Source: Pseudomonadota bacterium (GTDB taxonomy: Bacteria; Pseudomonadota; Alphaproteobacteria; Elsterales; Elsteraceae). Taken from it: 8,963 nt of DNA. Both the position numbers and the translations under genes were made by a program. The stretch is from contig JACQAI010000115.1 in assembly GCA_016195115.1 (NCBI GenBank), forward strand, positions 1-8,963, read 5' to 3'. This document shows, piece by piece, positions 5,978 through 8,963 of this stretch. Position 1 is the stretch's first letter. Each line of letters starts with the position of its first letter. Under the pieces are notes generated by a model, which saw only the letters and a program-made list of their open reading frames with translations, searched no databases and was not told the origin of the DNA.

Positions 5978-6190
5978 ATGAAAATCACACTCGGAATCCT
6001 CACGATCTGTTACGGCTTGGCGCTGGCCGCCTGCAATACAAGCGGCATGGCGAGCAGCCCCAACACCTGCCTCAAGGACGGCTCGGTGTCCTGGTGGGTC
6101 AACCCCAACAAGGAAGGCAAGGCCGCGGACAGCGCGACCATGGCCAACTGCGCGACCAGCAACACGGCCTGGAAGGTGCCCGCGAAGTAG
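5978..6190 (+). CDS. Small lipoprotein of unknown function
   Basis: A 70-residue product with a lipoprotein signal peptide: one Lys after Met, a hydrophobic core (residues 4-18) and lipobox LAAC with C19 as the acylated cysteine. The mature part would be about 52 residues. Asn at position +2 gives no sign of the Asp inner-membrane retention signal, so export to the outer membrane is plausible. The mature protein is polar, with a Trp-Trp pair (SWWVNPNKEG, 38-47) and two cysteines, C31 and C58, that could form a disulphide in the periplasm. I recognise no family. The gene is supported by a good ribosome site, a signal peptide, a promoter candidate and a terminator immediately downstream, so it looks like a single-gene transcription unit. 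The first codons (AAA ATC ACA CTC GGA) are AT-richer than those of neighbouring genes, which is common for secreted proteins. Confidence 0.8.
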   Translation: MKITLGILTICYGLALAACNTSGMASSPNTCLKDGSVSWWVNPNKEGKAADSATMANCATSNTAWKVPAK

Positions 6191-6215
6191 GCGCACGACC
6201 GACACGTCGATCCTG

Positions 6216-6251
6216 AAGGGGAGAGGGCCCGGCCCTCTCCCCTTTGCTTTT
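6216..6251 (+). terminator. Intrinsic terminator after the lipoprotein gene
   Basis: A perfect 12-base-pair stem (AAGGGGAGAGGG at 6216-6227 with CCCTCTCCCCTT at 6233-6244) encloses the loop CCCGG and is followed by TTTGCTTTT up to 6251-ish. Stem strength and the T-rich tail fit a rho-independent terminator for plus-strand transcription. It begins 25 bases after the lipoprotein stop codon and ends 22 bases before the helicase ATG. Confidence 0.85.
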
Positions 6252-6258
6252 CCGGGGA

Positions 6259-6267
6259 TGCTAGCGT
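6259..6267 (+). promoter_or_regulatory. Possible extended -10 element before the helicase gene
   Basis: Between the terminator and the helicase ATG only 22 bases are available. TG-C-TAGCGT (6259-6267) has the TGn extension plus the T, A and final T of a -10 box, and lies six bases before the ATG at 6274, so transcription would start at the A of the start codon. No -35 box is visible, because that position falls in the terminator stem. This is a weak match, offered because a promoter must otherwise lie upstream of the terminator. Confidence 0.2.
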
Positions 6268-6273
6268 GACGGC

Positions 6274-8727
6274 ATGGACACGGCGCCCCCGCCCGCCGCG
6301 CTGCCGCCGCGCTTCGTCGAGTGGTTCGACCGCCGCGGCTGGCAGCCCCACGCCCATCAGCTCGCGCTCCTCGAGGCAGCGAACGCCGGCCGCTCGGCGC
6401 TGCTGATCGCGCCGACCGGCGGCGGCAAGACGCTCGCCGGCTTCCTGCCCAGCCTGATCGCGCTCGACGCGCAGCCCGCCGAGCAGCTCCATACTCTCTA
6501 CGTCTCGCCGCTCAAGGCGCTGACCGTCGACGTCCAGCGCAACCTGATGACGCCGATCGCCGAGATGGCGCTGCCGGTGCGCGCCGAGACGCGCACCGGC
6601 GACACGCCGGCGCACAAACGCAGCCGCCAGCGCGAGCGCCCGCCGCACATCCTGCTGACCACCCCGGAATCGCTGGCGCTGCTGACCTCGCTCGACGACG
6701 CGCCAACGCTGTTCGGCGCGCTCCAGGTCGTCGTGCTCGACGAGCTGCACGCGCTCGCCGGCTCCAAGCGCGGCGATCTCCTCGCCCTCAACCTGGCGCG
6801 GCTCCAGACCTTGTCGCCGCGGCTGCGGCGCGTCGGCCTATCGGCGACCGTCGCCTTCCCCGACGCGGTCGAGGCCTATCTGTCGCCGACCGGGCAAGCC
6901 GACGGCACGGTGCAGCGCATCATCGGCGCCGCCGGCGCGCGCCCCGAGATCGCGATCCTGGCGACCGACGAGCCGCTGCCGTGGTCGGGCCGCATGGGCG
7001 CGCACGCGGTCGCCGCGGTCATGGCGGCGATCCGCCGCCACGCCACCACCCTGGTGTTCGTCAACACCCGCGCCCAGGCCGAGATCGTGTTCCAGGCGCT
7101 GTGGCGGCTCAACGACGAGACCTTGGCGATTGCGCTGCATCACGGCAGCCTGGCGGTCGAGCAGCGCCGCAAGGTCGAGGCCGCGATGGCGCGCGGCGCG
7201 CTGCGCGCCGTGGTCGCGACGTCGTCGCTCGATCTCGGCATCGACTGGGGCGCGGTCGACCTGGTGATCCAGATCGGCGCGCCCAAGGGGGCGAGCCGCC
7301 TGATGCAGCGCATCGGCCGCGCCAACCACCGGCTCGACACGCCGAGCCGGGCGCTGCTGGCGCCGGCCAACCGCTTCGAGTATCTCGAGTGCCACGCCGC
7401 CATCGGCGCCGTGCGCGAGAACGATCTCGATGGCGAAGCGCCGCGCCCGGGGTCGCTCGACGTGCTGGCCCAGCACGTGCTCGGCACCGCCTGCGCGGCG
7501 CCGTTCCAGCCCGACGCGCTCTATCGAGAAGTATGCACGGCGGCACCCTACGCCCAGTTGTCGCGCCAGGACTTCGACGACGTCGTGGCGTTCGTCGCGA
7601 CCGGCGGCTACGCGCTCGGCGGCTACGAGCAGTTCCGCCGCCTGATCCGCGACAGCAGCGGCCGGCTCAATGTCATGGGCCCGGCGGTGGTGCGGCGCTA
7701 TCGCATGAACATCGGCACCATCGTCGAGGCCGACGTGCTGCGCGTGAAGCTGAAGCGCGGCCCGATGCTGGGCGAGATCGAGGAGACCTTCGTCAACGGC
7801 CTGGCGCCGGGCGACACCTTCATCTTCGCCGGCCGGCTGCTGCGCTTCGAGGCGCTGCGGCTCAACGTCGTCGAGGTCACGATGGGCCAGGGCGATGCCC
7901 CCAAGATCCCGGCCTACCAGGGCGGCCGCCTGCCGCTGACGACGCAGCTCGCCGATCGGGTGCGCGCGCTCTTGGCCGAGCCGCGGCGCTGGCGCGACTT
8001 TCCGCCCGCGGTCAGAGAGTGGCTCGAGCTGCAGCGCTGGCGCTCGGTGCTGCCGAGCGGCGACGGCCTGCTGATCGAGACCTTCCCGCGCGACGGCACC
8101 GAGTATCTGGTCGCCTACAGCTTCGAGGGCCGCAACGCCCACCAGACCCTCGGCATGCTGCTGACCCGGCGCATGGAGCGCGCCGGCCTCAAGCCGCTCG
8201 GGTTCGTCGCGACCGACTACGTCATCGCGATCTGGTCGCTCAAGCCCGCGCGTGACCTCAACGCACTATTCGACCAGGACATGCTGGGCGACGACCTCGA
8301 GGCCTGGATGGACGAGTCCTCGATGCTGCGGCGCACCTTCCGCAACGTCGCCGTGATCGCCGGCCTGATCGAGCGGCGCTATCCCGGGAAAGAAAAAACC
8401 GGCCGCCAGGTCACCTTCAGCTCGGATCTGATCTACGACGTGCTGCGCAAGCACGAGCCCAACCACGTGCTGCTGCGCGCGACCCGCGCCGACGCCGCCG
8501 GTGGCCTGACCGACATCGGCCGGCTCGCCGACATGCTGACGCGCATCAAGGGGCGGATCCGCCACCGCCGGCTCGACCGCGTCTCGCCGCTCGCCGTCCC
8601 AGTGCTGCTCGATATCGGGCGCGAACAAGTCTACGGCAGCGCGCTCGACGAGTTGCTCGACGAGGCCGCCGAAAAACTCATCGCCGAAGCCACTGACGTC
8701 AGTGGGACCGCGGAATTGCCTCTCTAA
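6274..8727 (+). CDS. Ligase-associated DNA damage response DEXH-box helicase (Lhr-like)
   Basis: An 817-residue superfamily 2 DNA helicase of the Lhr-core type, matching the 'ligase-associated' subfamily usually found with an ATP-dependent DNA ligase, a beta-lactamase-fold exonuclease and the phosphoesterase PdeM, a set linked to DNA repair. ATPase motifs in order: Walker A APTGGGKT (46-53), VSPLKAL (77-83), TTPESLALL (129-137), DELH (156-159), SAT (190-192), VFVNTR (261-266), HHGS (289-292), VVATSSLDLGIDWG (starting at 313) and motif VI MQRIGRANHR (344-353). The rest carries a winged-helix region and the Lhr/DEAD-associated C-terminal domain, ending with family-like VLRKHEPNHVLLRATRADAA. No key residue is missing and length is normal. 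ATG 6274 is chosen because the domain begins a few residues later; there is no good Shine-Dalgarno sequence. None of the usual partner genes is next to it here. Confidence 0.93.
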   Translation: MDTAPPPAALPPRFVEWFDRRGWQPHAHQLALLEAANAGRSALLIAPTGGGKTLAGFLPSLIALDAQPAEQLHTLYVSPLKALTVDVQRNLMTPIAEMALPVRAETRTGDTPAHKRSRQRERPPHILLTTPESLALLTSLDDAPTLFGALQVVVLDELHALAGSKRGDLLALNLARLQTLSPRLRRVGLSATVAFPDAVEAYLSPTGQADGTVQRIIGAAGARPEIAILATDEPLPWSGRMGAHAVAAVMAAIRRHATTLVFVNTRAQAEIVFQALWRLNDETLAIALHHGSLAVEQRRKVEAAMARGALRAVVATSSLDLGIDWGAVDLVIQIGAPKGASRLMQRIGRANHRLDTPSRALLAPANRFEYLECHAAIGAVRENDLDGEAPRPGSLDVLAQHVLGTACAAPFQPDALYREVCTAAPYAQLSRQDFDDVVAFVATGGYALGGYEQFRRLIRDSSGRLNVMGPAVVRRYRMNIGTIVEADVLRVKLKRGPMLGEIEETFVNGLAPGDTFIFAGRLLRFEALRLNVVEVTMGQGDAPKIPAYQGGRLPLTTQLADRVRALLAEPRRWRDFPPAVREWLELQRWRSVLPSGDGLLIETFPRDGTEYLVAYSFEGRNAHQTLGMLLTRRMERAGLKPLGFVATDYVIAIWSLKPARDLNALFDQDMLGDDLEAWMDESSMLRRTFRNVAVIAGLIERRYPGKEKTGRQVTFSSDLIYDVLRKHEPNHVLLRATRADAAGGLTDIGRLADMLTRIKGRIRHRRLDRVSPLAVPVLLDIGREQVYGSALDELLDEAAEKLIAEATDVSGTAELPL

Positions 8728-8729
8728 AT

Positions 8730-8816
8730 AATCCCTCCCCCGTGCGCATCGCGCATGGGGGAGGGTACGTGCCCCCACCCTACCCTCCCCCATTGCTGCG
8801 CAACGGGGGAGGGATT
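8730..8816. repeat. REP-like palindromic doublet (two inverted hairpins)
   Basis: Two imperfect palindromes face each other across a 17-base linker. Unit 1 (8733-8765) has 15-base arms around the loop ATC, with a single G/T mispair at 8742/8756. Unit 2 (8783-8813) has 14-base arms around the loop TGC, with a single A/C mispair at 8792/8804. The units share the arm CCCTCCCCC and are inverted copies: outer flanks AATCCCTCCCCCGT (8730-8743) and ACGGGGGAGGGATT (8803-8816) are exact reverse complements, as are inner ATGGGGGAGGGTA (8755-8767) and TACCCTCCCCCAT (8781-8793). This is the architecture of BIME-type paired REP sequences. It lies between two convergent genes and could also block read-through, although neither hairpin is followed by a T tract. 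That it is dispersed in the genome is inferred, not seen. Confidence 0.75.
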
Positions 8817-8831
8817 CAGTCTGCGAGAGCG

Positions 8832-8963
8832 CTACCCCTTCCCCGGATGCAGCGCGCCGCAGCTCTTGCACTTGCGCAGGTCGGGGCTGTCATAAAAACG
8901 CGCGAACAGCGGCGGCAGGTCGTCGACGATGCTGCGCAGCTGGACCTCGACGCGGTGCATCAG
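8832..8963 (-). CDS. nbaC: 3-hydroxyanthranilate 3,4-dioxygenase, C-terminal 43 residues only
   Basis: The reverse strand is open from the right edge to TAG at 8832-8834. The 43 residues match the C-terminus of bacterial 3-hydroxyanthranilate 3,4-dioxygenase as I remember the Cupriavidus enzyme: HRVEVQLRSIVDDLPPLF (3-20), a short FY-containing helix, then CKSCGALHPGKG (32-43). The two cysteines of CxxC are half of the rubredoxin-like second iron site characteristic of bacterial forms; the other pair would lie just upstream, outside the window. The enzyme opens the ring of 3-hydroxyanthranilate to 2-amino-3-carboxymuconate semialdehyde, a step in kynurenine-route tryptophan breakdown, quinolinate formation or 2-nitrobenzoate degradation. 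It is convergent with the helicase gene. The rest of the protein, including the cupin core, cannot be seen. Confidence 0.88.
   Translation of the reverse strand: MMHRVEVQLRSIVDDLPPLFARFYDSPDLRKCKSCGALHPGKG

Noticed and set aside
6321..8255. Plus-strand open frame of 644 codons overlapping the helicase
   Set aside because: Frame-shifted shadow of the helicase, dominated by Arg, Ala and Pro. The annotated frame has every helicase motif.
8266..8871. Minus-strand open frame of 201 codons at the right end
   Set aside because: It runs through the REP-like repeat and antisense to the helicase, and overlaps nbaC in another frame; no family resemblance.

Overview
The window is GC-rich chromosomal DNA, almost completely coding. 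The gene set points to an alphaproteobacterium, probably of the Rhodospirillales type. It has separate-subunit glycyl-tRNA synthetase (glyQ), a long-chain polyprenyl diphosphate synthase divergent from a DUF2007 gene, a TrmN6-like methyltransferase, a small S49 peptidase and a ligase-associated Lhr-like helicase. Several promoter candidates carry the CTTGAC -35 core usual in that class. The taxonomic call is inference from gene content, not from a marker alignment.

Left part (1-4719, all minus strand). Reading right to left, a tight run goes DUF2007 protein, TrmN6-like tRNA methyltransferase, SppA-like S49 peptidase, CPA1 Na+/H+ antiporter. Two of the three junctions are overlaps with a GTG start and the third is a 9-base gap. 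A 91-residue membrane-anchored zinc-ribbon protein follows, with its own promoter placed so that the transcript would be leaderless. Last comes glyQ, which has its own promoter and runs off the left edge three codons or more before its end.

Middle (4720-6273). A 125-bp divergent region carries the promoter of a polyprenyl diphosphate synthase for the quinone side chain. That promoter overlaps the most upstream ATG and so places the real start at a GTG further in. Downstream is a 70-residue lipoprotein of unknown function with its own promoter candidate and a good ribosome binding site, closed by a strong intrinsic terminator.

Right part (6274-8963). A complete 817-residue DEXH helicase of the ligase-associated Lhr-like family starts only 22 bases after the terminator. 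It is followed by an 87-bp palindromic doublet of two inverted REP-like hairpins. Converging from the right edge is the C-terminal end of 3-hydroxyanthranilate 3,4-dioxygenase (nbaC).

I see no mobile element, CRISPR array, RNA gene or defence cassette, and no clear sign of a new multi-gene system. The features most worth a second look are the REP-like doublet, the leaderless promoter architecture, the uncharacterised lipoprotein, and the helicase apparently separated from its usual ligase/nuclease partners. Many long open frames lie antisense to the real genes; they are by-products of high GC content and are not annotated.
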